Source: a virus
IMG/VR virus record: IMGVR_UViG_3300036981_000340
Location: 1-35,276 of that record
DNA: 35,276 nt
Strand: one strand, 5' to 3'
In this document: positions 5,994 to 13,152 of the stretch, one piece after another
Layout of the letters: each line of letters begins with the position of its first letter
Position numbering within the stretch: position 1 is the first letter of the stretch
The notes under the pieces: generated by a model
What the model was told of the DNA's origin: nothing
Databases searched by the model: none
What the model saw: the letters and a program-made list of their open reading frames with translations, nothing else
Made by a program: the position numbers and the translations under genes

Positions 5994-6491
5994 ATGAAAA
6001 ATAATTTCAATAAAATTGATAAAACAATTAGAAAATATATCAAATTAACTTTAACTACCAATTGTGAAATCAGCGAGTTTGTTCCAAATACACATGTTGC
6101 AGAAGTATTCAAAGATATTTTAATCTATTCTGAATTAGAGGATAATAATCAGAAAGTGTTTAATAATGTTAAGGATAATCCTTACGATAGTATTGGTAAT
6201 AATAATCCAGATGATTATGAAAAACAAGAAGATGGGAGATATATAAAAAAAAAAACATATAGTGTTGGTATAAATAATTTACTAATCAGTGAATATTTTG
6301 ATTTAAATCGTTTAAAAATTGATGCTGTGAAAGAGATATATAGAACTTATCAAAAATTAAGAGATAAACGAGACGAAGTTAGAAATAAAATATTGATGGG
6401 AAGAATAGTTTTACCATATAATTATACAAATAGAAATCTAACTAAATCGCATAAAATCAAAATATCATGTACACATAACAAAAACCAATGA
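5994..6491 (+). CDS. Hypothetical protein, 165 aa
   Basis: Starts MKNNFNKIDKTIRKYIKLTL. Acidic/Asn-rich middle (about residues 55-85) and a basic helical C-terminal third (EIYRTYQKLRDKRDEVRNKI). First gene of a rightward set: its stop overlaps the next start by 4 nt (ATGA at 6488), indicating translational coupling. No clear promoter of either class was seen upstream; the iteron-like array lies 100 nt away. Function unknown. Confidence 0.65.
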   Translation: MKNNFNKIDKTIRKYIKLTLTTNCEISEFVPNTHVAEVFKDILIYSELEDNNQKVFNNVKDNPYDSIGNNNPDDYEKQEDGRYIKKKTYSVGINNLLISEYFDLNRLKIDAVKEIYRTYQKLRDKRDEVRNKILMGRIVLPYNYTNRNLTKSHKIKISCTHNKNQ

Positions 6492-7147
6492 AGAGTCTAA
6501 AAAATCATCCGACATATTTTGAACATCTGATGGATTTTAAAAATAGTTTCACAACTCTTAGTATGGAGAAGAGAAATATAAAAGTTGAATATTATTCTTC
6601 CGAATTTGAAAACTATTATTTTCTTCTTCCGCAAGGTGTTAAGGAATCCATTTTAGCCTTGATAGACCGTGGCTTCAAATATGGTCATACCCTTTGCCAT
6701 ATCTTCGACAAACGAGAAGAATGGCAACCTGCTTGGCAATGTGTTGCTCTCACTTGTGTCAACTGGGAAATCGTCAAAACCAATAAGAACACTGAAACTC
6801 GCAAGCTCACTAGTGATAGCAAACAAACGGCAAACACTGTTTGCAAAAGATTTGTCCTTGAAAATAAAACACAAATGAAAATCCAACTCAAAAGACAAAA
6901 ACAGACCAAAGACATTTTTGAAATTCCTTTGCTTGTGAAATTCAAAAGAAAATTTGACGGTCAACACGTAATGTACAAATTTATTCAACTCAACGACAAT
7001 CTTGAAGTATATTCGCATCATGGTTATTGGACTAAAGAACCATTAAGAGGTGTAAATTTGGAAGACCAAATATCATATTGGCTCAAATTCTTAAACAATA
7101 ATGAACATATAATCACAAACAACTTAAATCCTAATGATTACAACTGA
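6488..7147 (+). CDS. Hypothetical protein, 219 aa
   Basis: Starts MKSLKNHPTYFEHLMDFKNS. About residues 70-100 carry HTLCHIFDKREEWQPAWQC, rich in Trp and Cys; residues about 100-150 are very basic (KTNKNTETRKL, KIQLKRQKQTKD), suggesting nucleic-acid contact. Overlaps both neighbours (4 nt and 14 nt), so it belongs to the 5994-7591 operon. Several long frames on both strands inside it are shadows. No family recognised. Confidence 0.65.
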   Translation: MKSLKNHPTYFEHLMDFKNSFTTLSMEKRNIKVEYYSSEFENYYFLLPQGVKESILALIDRGFKYGHTLCHIFDKREEWQPAWQCVALTCVNWEIVKTNKNTETRKLTSDSKQTANTVCKRFVLENKTQMKIQLKRQKQTKDIFEIPLLVKFKRKFDGQHVMYKFIQLNDNLEVYSHHGYWTKEPLRGVNLEDQISYWLKFLNNNEHIITNNLNPNDYN

Positions 7148-7466
7148 AGAAAAGAAAATTCTCACAAAATTACAACTACTATTTTATGATAATTGGCATG
7201 TTGCAGATACTGATGAAGAACAATATAAATTAGATGGAGAGCAAATAGTTTTTAAATTAAATTCTAATCTAAAAGCCAATGAAAAATATAACTTTGGTTT
7301 TTGGTTAAACAACACTGTTAAATTTTTCAATGGTGAAATTGAAGGCAGTTTTCCTCACGAAACTATTACAATTAATATTCGAGAAAAATTGACAAACTTT
7401 TTAAATAACAATGGTTTTACACTTTCCAAAATAAACATTGATTCTGGCGTTTTAATTAAAACATAA
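7134..7466 (+). CDS. Hypothetical protein, 110 aa
   Basis: Starts MITTEEKKILTKLQLLFYDN. Mixed alpha/beta with an acidic N-terminal half (WHVADTDEEQYKLDGEQIVF) and beta-like C-terminal half. The ATG lies 14 nt inside the preceding gene, supporting coupling. Function unknown. Confidence 0.65.
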   Translation: MITTEEKKILTKLQLLFYDNWHVADTDEEQYKLDGEQIVFKLNSNLKANEKYNFGFWLNNTVKFFNGEIEGSFPHETITINIREKLTNFLNNNGFTLSKINIDSGVLIKT

Positions 7467-7480
7467 ATAATAGAAACAAT

Positions 7481-7591
7481 ATGAGTACAATTGACCTTTT
7501 ATCAACAATCGCATTTATAACATTCCTAATAGCAGCAACAGCCTGTGGGCAAATCAAACTAGCAAACAAACAAAGAACAAAAAGATATTAA
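7481..7591 (+). CDS. Small one-pass membrane protein, 36 aa
   Basis: ATG at 7481, 14 nt after the previous stop, encodes MSTIDLLSTIAFITFLIAAT followed by a Cys and a basic tail ending KQRTKRY. Residues about 5-21 make one transmembrane helix with a positive C-terminus, so the tail is probably cytoplasmic. It is last in the operon, before the terminator at 7613-7650. Membrane protein of this size could be an antiholin- or leader-type peptide, but there is no direct evidence. Confidence 0.5.
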   Translation: MSTIDLLSTIAFITFLIAATACGQIKLANKQRTKRY

Positions 7592-7612
7592 GTTTATATC
7601 ATACGATAATTA

Positions 7613-7650
7613 GAAGATGTTCATTCAATTGGGCATCTTCTTTTTATTTT
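7613..7650 (+). terminator. Intrinsic terminator of the 5994-7591 operon
   Basis: Stem GAAGATG (7613-7619) with CATCTTC (7634-7640), 14-nt loop, followed by TTTTTATTTT. Confidence 0.85.
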
Positions 7651-7684
7651 ATGTCAATAAACAATCTTTTTCAAAAAAGCCAAA

Positions 7685-7692
7685 TATTTATA
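7685..7692 (+). promoter_or_regulatory. TATTTATA late-type box for 7753
   Basis: Exact TATTTATA 60 nt before the ATG, followed by ATAAAAAT. One of 14 such boxes placed upstream of start codons in this window. Confidence 0.6.
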
Positions 7693-7752
7693 ATAAAAAT
7701 AGCAAGCAACGTTTGCCACAAAATAAAAACACAAAAAATCATATTATAAAAA

Positions 7753-8952
7753 ATGGCTAAAATTAAAATTACTAAAGGTGAATTGAAATCACTCATCAAA
7801 GAAGCTATGGCTTTGGATAAAGGTCTTTTGACTGAATCAAAATCTAAGAAAGTTCAGACACATCCTTTGTACAATATTATCAAGGAAGAGTTGGCTAAAG
7901 TTAAATTGGCTCAAAAAACTAAAACAGGTCAAGTGGCAAAGAAAGTGCAAACTGCTACAAAAAAACCTGTCAACGAAGGTATTTTGAAAAACTTGGTAAC
8001 AGGTATGGCGATGTTGGCTTCAACATTGGGTGGTAAATCCATTCAAGCACAAATGGTAGAACCGCTTCCAATGGCTGATACAATCATCATCAAAGGATTC
8101 AGTCCAGCAAATGTTTCTATCACTAAGAAAGCCACTAAATATGACATGAAGGCTCTTGTAAAAAATAACACTAAAGTTGTAGGCACAGGAAGTGATATTC
8201 AATTGAGTCCAGAAACGCAAGAGGTTTTAAATTTAAAACTAGGGGCAATCATTAAAAAAGAAGGTTCAACTGTTACAATTGTACAAAACCCTAATTTGAA
8301 GACTATCAAAACAGGTGGTAGTGTCATAACAAATGACCAAACACTCAAATTGAATGTTGACCCTTCAACAAAGGTGATTTTCCAAAATCCAAATGCTGCG
8401 GAAAATGAAGGTATTCCTTTTGGAGAAAATAAAAAGTTCAAAAAAAAACCATTAACTGAAGCCCAAATTAACGAAGATGTTAAAAGTTGGGTTTTAGGTG
8501 GTATGATGGCTTTGGCAAGTTTATTTGGTGGAAAAGCAAATGCACAAACTGCTGGTACTATCCAGCCGTTAGAAAAAGTTAGCAATTTGAGTTTAGTCGG
8601 ATATGACAAAGCGGATGTTTCAATTAAAAAAGTAAAAGGAAGTCGAATAACTTATAGAGTTTTCAACGATTTAAAAGGAGGTACAATTGATGCTAATACT
8701 GAAAAAGTTATTGAAGGTATGATGGGTGTCGCAGTGCCAAATGCGAAATTGGACTCTGCTTCTAACACTTACCAGATAAAAAATCCTGAAATTAAAATAG
8801 TTGCAGGAGATTATGAAGGTGAAGGTGCATTATTGAGTCGTATTCAAAACAAATTTGGTAATTCTGTAACATCTAATCAAAGAATTGAAATTCTAGTTGG
8901 TGAAGATGCCATGAATCCAGATTTTAAATGGGAAGCTACGATGAATAAGTAG
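7753..8952 (+). CDS. Internally duplicated, possibly proteolytically processed virion protein
   Basis: 399 residues. The N-terminus (MAKIKITKGELKSLIKEAMA) belongs to the shared targeting-like class, with (L/I)-x-E sites at residues 15-17, 26-28 and 43-45. Two related halves follow. Copy 1 (from about 72) has VNEGILKNLVTGMAMLAST then GGKSIQAQ; copy 2 (from about 233) has LTEAQINEDVKSWVLGGMM then FGGKANAQ. Each is a short hydrophobic helix (about 77-92 and 243-258) followed by a beta-rich domain of about 130 residues. An xNE or xTE site precedes each copy. A prohead protease could cut it into two mature chains; this is inference. No known domain recognised. Flanked by a TATTTATA box and a strong terminator, so it is a single-gene unit. 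Confidence 0.75.
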   Translation: MAKIKITKGELKSLIKEAMALDKGLLTESKSKKVQTHPLYNIIKEELAKVKLAQKTKTGQVAKKVQTATKKPVNEGILKNLVTGMAMLASTLGGKSIQAQMVEPLPMADTIIIKGFSPANVSITKKATKYDMKALVKNNTKVVGTGSDIQLSPETQEVLNLKLGAIIKKEGSTVTIVQNPNLKTIKTGGSVITNDQTLKLNVDPSTKVIFQNPNAAENEGIPFGENKKFKKKPLTEAQINEDVKSWVLGGMMALASLFGGKANAQTAGTIQPLEKVSNLSLVGYDKADVSIKKVKGSRITYRVFNDLKGGTIDANTEKVIEGMMGVAVPNAKLDSASNTYQIKNPEIKIVAGDYEGEGALLSRIQNKFGNSVTSNQRIEILVGEDAMNPDFKWEATMNK

Positions 8953-8957
8953 AATAT

Positions 8958-9007
8958 GCAACAAAAAAAAAGACTTTTGATTAATCAAAAGTCTTTTTTT
9001 TTTGTTG
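8958..9007. terminator. Bidirectional terminator
   Basis: Near-perfect palindrome centred on GACTTTTGATTAATCAAAAG (from 8972), flanked by nine A on the left and ten T on the right. It separates the convergent genes ending at 8952 and 9008. Confidence 0.9.
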
Positions 9008-9394
9008 CTAACGATTTACATATTCAGGGTTGAAAATATGGAAAAGATAAGTTTCATCAGACTTTTTAATAGCAACAATTGATATTTCGCTATTATAATA
9101 TTGAAAAATAATAACATATTGTTCAAATTGAGTTTTCATGGTGACTCTTTTTTCCATGAAATTTTCAAATATTTGTACAGTATCTAAGAGTACAAATTTC
9201 AAAGTGTCTGTTGAGTTACTGGGATAAAAAACTACTTCTTTGTCATTGAACACAATTTGATATTCAAGTCTGCTTGGTTGCTCAATGTTGCCTTTCACTA
9301 ATACTTGGCAATTTGTTATAAGCGTGTCATTTTGTCCAAAGATGTTTCCGATTGCAAAGAAGAAGAATGTGGCTACTATTAAGATGTTTTTCAT
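9008..9394 (-). CDS. Exported small protein with signal peptide
   Basis: 128 residues. The start MKNILIVATFFFFAIGNIFG is a signal peptide with likely cleavage after IFGQ. The mature domain is beta-rich (VLVKGNIEQPSRLEYQIVFN, EQYVIIFQYYNSEISIVAIK). No lipobox Cys. It lies behind a TATTTATA box (9422-9429, 27 nt upstream), so it may be made late, unlike the other exported protein at 5222. Envelope or periplasmic role is inferred from the signal peptide only. Confidence 0.75.
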   Translation of the reverse strand: MKNILIVATFFFFAIGNIFGQNDTLITNCQVLVKGNIEQPSRLEYQIVFNDKEVVFYPSNSTDTLKFVLLDTVQIFENFMEKRVTMKTQFEQYVIIFQYYNSEISIVAIKKSDETYLFHIFNPEYVNR

Positions 9395-9421
9395 AATTAG
9401 TTTGTTTTTATTTGTCTTTGT

Positions 9422-9429
9422 TATAAATA
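9422..9429 (-). promoter_or_regulatory. TATTTATA late-type box for 9394
   Basis: Leftward TATTTATA followed by ACAAAGAC, 27 nt before the ATG at 9394. Confidence 0.6.
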
Positions 9430-9498
9430 GCCCATCATAGAGCAGTTAAATATAAAACTCAAAAGATATCCATAAAGTTCCCAAGACTTTCTTTTTTT

Positions 9499-9909
9499 TT
9501 ATTCTTCTTCATCTTTATTTTCAGAAGTCATTTCAACAGATGTGATTTGACTTTCATTTTTTATAGTAATTGGATAAACTTCATAAAAGACTCGTGAAGA
9601 CTCGTCTTTGTGATAGTCCATGTTACCATTTTCCAAACATTTCACAAACACTAAATCACCACTAGCATTGACAAAAGACAAAGGTTTGTCGGAAGATTGA
9701 ATTAAAATCTTATGACAATGGATAAATCCACCGACTGTAACTGCTCTTGAATATTGTAAGGATTCCAACTCCTTTTCAAGTTTCAACTGTTTTTCTTTAA
9801 TTTCATTATAATGGTTGTCAAGCTGATGTAAAAACTGTATTTGTTCATCTTTGGTTGCGCCATCAAGAATGTTGGCAATTCCACTGTAAGATAAGTCGTC
9901 TATGTTCAT
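9499..9909 (-). CDS. Hypothetical coiled-coil protein, 136 aa
   Basis: Starts MNIDDLSYSGIANILDGATK. Residues about 18-52 form a charged coiled coil (EQIQFLHQLDNHYNEIKEKQ, LKLEKELESL). A central beta-like part follows and the tail is very acidic (ENKDEEE). Its ATG is the nucleotide after the stop of the 9910-10596 gene, so it is co-expressed with the ADP-ribosyltransferase-like protein and might be its partner or chaperone; this is guilt by association only. Confidence 0.65.
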   Translation of the reverse strand: MNIDDLSYSGIANILDGATKDEQIQFLHQLDNHYNEIKEKQLKLEKELESLQYSRAVTVGGFIHCHKILIQSSDKPLSFVNASGDLVFVKCLENGNMDYHKDESSRVFYEVYPITIKNESQITSVEMTSENKDEEE

Positions 9910-10596
9910 TTAATTAATAATTTTTATAAGTGAAGGATTAAAAACAATTCGTACTGTTGATTTAACAGTTCCACCATGATACGAATCTAAAACACCAATT
10001 ACATCAATAATATCAAAGTCTAATAATTGTGCCATTGCTGCAAGTGCGTCTGTGGAAGTTTTATCATAAAGCATTTGAAGTTGGAACATTTCAAATATGG
10101 TGTCTATTTTTTCAGATGGTACACCAGCATTTTCAAAAGCAGTTCTAACATTTTCGGTTGGTAAACCACGAAAGCGTACACCAAAAGCATGTACTTTTAA
10201 AATTTTACTGTTATTTGTATCAACACTAACTCTTAAAGTTTTTGGGTCAGAATCTTGGTAATTAAATTCTCTGTGTGGGTCAGCGTAGGATTTTGCAACA
10301 GAATAATCGTCACTCAAAAATATTGGTTTTTTAATGTTAACATAAGATTTAGTATTATCTATCTCTCCACCTTTGATTAATTCAAAATATCTTTTTGGAT
10401 TTGTGAGTCTAGTATCTTGTATTTCATCAGACAAACGTTTAAATTCTTTAGGATTTTTGATAATTTCTATGGAATGTTCATGTGAGCCGAAACCACCTGC
10501 GTCTTCAATCTTTTTGGCGTTGGGAGTTCCATGATACCAAAATTTACTGTTTTGGTTTTCTGTTAGCAGATTATTGACTACTTTCCTTAAATTCAT
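9910..10596 (-). CDS. ADP-ribosyltransferase-like protein with head-targeting-like N-terminus
   Basis: 228 residues from MNLRKVVNNLLTENQ (an upstream ATG at 10632 is rejected because the TATTTATA box at 10609-10616 lies after it). Residues 1-13 end in LLTE, matching the (L/I)-x-E class. Then WYHGT (20-24), IFLSDDYSVAKSYAD (92-106) and a C-terminal strand RIVFNPSLIKII (216-227). YHGT, then a phi-FLS segment with A-x-x-YA, then a closing phi-F-P strand, is the pattern of many small ADP-ribosyltransferase-fold domains. The third catalytic residue is not certain. T4 Alt is a head-packaged, injected ADP-ribosyltransferase, so this may be an analogue. Fold call moderate; packaging inferred. Confidence 0.65.
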   Translation of the reverse strand: MNLRKVVNNLLTENQNSKFWYHGTPNAKKIEDAGGFGSHEHSIEIIKNPKEFKRLSDEIQDTRLTNPKRYFELIKGGEIDNTKSYVNIKKPIFLSDDYSVAKSYADPHREFNYQDSDPKTLRVSVDTNNSKILKVHAFGVRFRGLPTENVRTAFENAGVPSEKIDTIFEMFQLQMLYDKTSTDALAAMAQLLDFDIIDVIGVLDSYHGGTVKSTVRIVFNPSLIKIIN

Positions 10597-10608
10597 AATG
10601 TATTTTCT

Positions 10609-10616
10609 TATAAATA
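10609..10616 (-). promoter_or_regulatory. TATTTATA late-type box for 10596
   Basis: Leftward TATTTATA followed by AGAAAATAC, 12 nt before the ATG. Upstream are GAAC/GTTC motifs (10620-10650) like those before 23162 and 17811. Confidence 0.6.
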
Positions 10617-10658
10617 TGAACAATGTGAACATCGTTCATATTGTTCTAAATATGGCTA

Positions 10659-11405
10659 TTATTCATCAGACCCATAAAGTTCAATCGCTAGATTTTCACA
10701 AAATCCTGCTGATAGTTCAAGTAACCATTTTTGGTTGAGCAAGTTTTCAGTGCCATGTATAGCTATCGGTTTGAAAGGTTGTATTGTTAAGTTGCATTTA
10801 CCCATCATATTGTATAACCGAGAAATGTCTTCAAGTTGTTTGTCGTAAGAGTGTCCGTGCATGAAGAGGTCTATATATCTTTTGACTAAAGTGAAGTTCA
10901 ATTGATGTACTTCTTGTTGACGTTTTTTATCTTCATCATTGGAGCAGAATGGATAGTAGTCCATTTTGTAGGCAAATTGTTTTTCATTCCAATTGTAGTG
11001 AATTTCTTGACCTTCCCATTTGCGACTATTCCATTCAGTCAACCTTGTCCACTTCCTTGAAAATTCATAAGTTTCAAATTTGAAGTAATCTGGATATAGT
11101 TCATAATGTTTGGCAAGCATTGCAACATAAACATCTTTTATAATGTAAATTTTGTCAAGTTTGTTGTCTGCAAGAATTTCTTCAATCGTATTGTTATAGA
11201 AGCTTTGAATAATTTTTACATTAGCATCTATTTTAATGTCAATGATATAATAAACGTCATGAAAAGTTCCAAAAATCGGCAAACTTTTAAACACGTAAGG
11301 TTGGTCAAATTCTCTGTCTAAGCTATTGTTCTTTTCAAGTAGAATGATAACAATCTCTTCTTGATAAGTTATAGGTAAATTGGTTATAGCACATCTTGGC
11401 TTCAT
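10659..11405 (-). CDS. Hypothetical protein, 248 aa
   Basis: Starts MKPRCAITNLPITYQEEIVI. The opening CAITNLPI followed by an ILL strand resembles a phage/Bacteroidetes family I recall that starts with C-x-x-(T/S)-x-x-P-I; function unknown to me. Central Trp/Tyr-rich segment (KWTRLTEWNSRKWEGQEIHY) and a helical C-terminal region. No membrane segments. It ends just upstream of the ADP-ribosyltransferase-like gene's box, so the two are probably separately promoted. Confidence 0.7.
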   Translation of the reverse strand: MKPRCAITNLPITYQEEIVIILLEKNNSLDREFDQPYVFKSLPIFGTFHDVYYIIDIKIDANVKIIQSFYNNTIEEILADNKLDKIYIIKDVYVAMLAKHYELYPDYFKFETYEFSRKWTRLTEWNSRKWEGQEIHYNWNEKQFAYKMDYYPFCSNDEDKKRQQEVHQLNFTLVKRYIDLFMHGHSYDKQLEDISRLYNMMGKCNLTIQPFKPIAIHGTENLLNQKWLLELSAGFCENLAIELYGSDE

Positions 11406-11440
11406 AAATTACTATAATTATTTATTAAGTTTAATAATAA

Positions 11441-11749
11441 TTATTGCTTGCGATGATTTAATTCCTGCAACAATACATGATAAACTTCATGTTCATCTTG
11501 ACCAATTTCTCTAATGATTCCCTCTACACGTCCTTGGAATTTAACACTATACATGAAAACGTCAAGACATATAATCATTTTGAATTGAGGAATAGTTAAA
11601 TGTTGACCAACCTCTTCAAAATAAATCTGTTGAAACTTGTCCATGTCTAAGGGCAACACGAAATGTTTTTTGAAATAATCGAAAGTCACAAGACCTGTCT
11701 GGGCTTTGTTTTTAAGATTTTTCTGTTGTTGATAATAACGTATATTCAT
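11441..11749 (-). CDS. Hypothetical protein, 102 aa
   Basis: Starts MNIRYYQQQKNLKNKAQTGL. Basic N-terminal 15 residues, then helical segments (LDMDKFQQIYFEEVGQHLTI, EHEVYHVLLQELNHRKQ). Lies 15 nt after the membrane-protein gene at 11765-11974, probably the same operon. No family recognised. Confidence 0.6.
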   Translation of the reverse strand: MNIRYYQQQKNLKNKAQTGLVTFDYFKKHFVLPLDMDKFQQIYFEEVGQHLTIPQFKMIICLDVFMYSVKFQGRVEGIIREIGQDEHEVYHVLLQELNHRKQ

Positions 11750-11764
11750 ACTAATATTTGATTG

Positions 11765-11974
11765 TCATACGTTGAATAGTTTTAATTGTGCTTCATAACA
11801 AAAAATAATCTGAAGCCCAATTGCTGCCCAGATGATAACTGCTGTCATTCCATATAGAATGTGAAGCGGTTGTTTGCCTTTGTAAGTTTTATAGTGCCAA
11901 TCTGCAATCACTGTTGACAACATTAGAACTCCCATAAATGAAAATCCAATTAATAGCATTGTTAAAAACATCAT
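11765..11974 (-). CDS. Small two-pass membrane protein, 69 aa
   Basis: Starts MMFLTMLLIGFSFMGVLMLS. Two hydrophobic helices, about residues 2-24 and 40-60, joined by a basic loop (HYKTYKGKQPL) that should face the cytoplasm, giving N-out/C-out topology. Size and topology would suit a holin or antiholin, but no lysin gene is nearby, so this is only one possibility. Confidence 0.55.
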   Translation of the reverse strand: MMFLTMLLIGFSFMGVLMLSTVIADWHYKTYKGKQPLHILYGMTAVIIWAAIGLQIIFCYEAQLKLFNV

Positions 11975-12021
11975 ATTGTTATAATTTAAAAATTATTCGT
12001 TTTTTACAACGTTGATTTTTA

Positions 12022-12822
12022 TTATTTAGTTCCAATTTCATTCGCAAGAATTAAAGAGTTGTCAGTTTTGAATAGTGGCAACAAAACATCAACAGACATT
12101 GATTTTGAAATCTGACGACTTTGTGACCATTTGTTGAAATGTCCACACATATCCCAAAGAATGTTTTCACAACCATTAAAATATCCACGTAAAGAGTTTT
12201 GGTATGATGAAAAGCCAATCATTTTTCCAAAGCCATAAGCGATAGCAATTTTTCCATTATCTCCCAAAATTGATTCCGATTTTTCACATCCTGTCAAGGC
12301 ATTGATGTTTGAGCGAATGCTCACGAGAAATCCATTTTGTCTAAGGGCATTGACCAATTCTTTTGACTTTTCATCTTCACAAAAGTTATCAAAATATGAA
12401 TCGTCAGAAATTTCGTATTGTATGTCTGTTGGTTTTTCTTTTTCAATCCTATAACGATAACACAAATCATATTTTTTATAACCCTTCATAAGATATGCGG
12501 ATGAAAATCTTACGATTGTGCCTTTTGGAATCCCTTTGACCGAATATGCTTTCAAGATACAAGATTTCAAATTGAGATTTTTTTTAACATCATCAACAAT
12601 GGTGTCATTGTCGTGACAATCTTTAAACCTTTTGTCTGTATAGTAACAGGCTTTTCCATTGTACAACTTTTCTTGCTCTTTGTTCGCATCATAGGCAAAG
12701 TTATACTGTTGATTGTATTTCAAATTGGAATTATGCCCATTATCCCAACGTGACATTCTAATGATATTAAAATGAGTCAATTGATATTTTTTAGGACATT
12801 GGAATCCTGTTTTTAGTTGCAT
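12022..12822 (-). CDS. Hypothetical protein, 266 aa
   Basis: Starts MQLKTGFQCPKKYQLTHFNI. Cys-containing throughout (nine or so), with an N-terminal region rich in Asn/Tyr and a C-terminal region containing CGHFNKWSQSRQ. No zinc-binding pattern is convincing. The frameshifted gene at 12813-13150 overlaps its start by 10 nt. Function unknown. Confidence 0.65.
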   Translation of the reverse strand: MQLKTGFQCPKKYQLTHFNIIRMSRWDNGHNSNLKYNQQYNFAYDANKEQEKLYNGKACYYTDKRFKDCHDNDTIVDDVKKNLNLKSCILKAYSVKGIPKGTIVRFSSAYLMKGYKKYDLCYRYRIEKEKPTDIQYEISDDSYFDNFCEDEKSKELVNALRQNGFLVSIRSNINALTGCEKSESILGDNGKIAIAYGFGKMIGFSSYQNSLRGYFNGCENILWDMCGHFNKWSQSRQISKSMSVDVLLPLFKTDNSLILANEIGTK

Positions 12823-13150
12823 AAATAATAAAAAAGGTTTAAATTTGTTAAATCGTTGATTGTGTGTATTCTGCGACCATCAATTGAAGCATAACCATCC
12901 AACCAATAACCGAACTGGTCATTAATTATTTGATATTGACCCAATTCATAAGTCGGAAAGCCACCACGAACATCTAAACTTGTAAAATTCAAAAGATTTA
13001 TTAGAACATCTTCTGAAATTTCAGTTTAAGTAAATTCGCATACTCAATGATGACTGCTCGAAAATCATCAACACTATGTTGGTCGATAGCAATTTGAACA
13101 AAGTCTAACATTGGAATTATGGGTACTTTTGTTTCTCCTTGAAAAATCAT
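12813..13150 (-). pseudogene. Frameshifted small gene
   Basis: From ATG at 13150 the frame reads MIFQGETKVPIIPMLDFVQI and on to ...YANLLK, then stops at 13001. Shifting by -1 at the A-run at 13025-13027 continues the sense seamlessly as TEISEDVLINLLNFTSLDV and then GGFPTYELGQYQIINDQFGY, to a stop at 12813, about 112 residues in all. The second frame opens exactly at the shift point. A one-base loss in the run explains it: real mutation, assembly error, or (less likely, as no standard slippery heptamer is present) programmed frameshifting. The tail pattern GYWLDGYASIDGRRI is beta-like. Function unknown. Confidence 0.6.
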
Positions 13151-13152
13151 AA

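Noticed and set aside
8020-8609. Leftward frames of 66 and 136 residues inside the 7753-8952 gene
   Set aside because: Antisense shadows of a duplicated protein with a promoter box and terminator on the other strand.
11765-11974. Firm holin assignment for the two-pass membrane protein
   Set aside because: Size and topology fit, but no endolysin or spanin is adjacent and sequence gives no specific signature.
13020-13032. Programmed -1 frameshift
   Set aside because: No X-XXY-YYZ slippery heptamer at the switch point and no obvious downstream pseudoknot; a one-base deletion is simpler.
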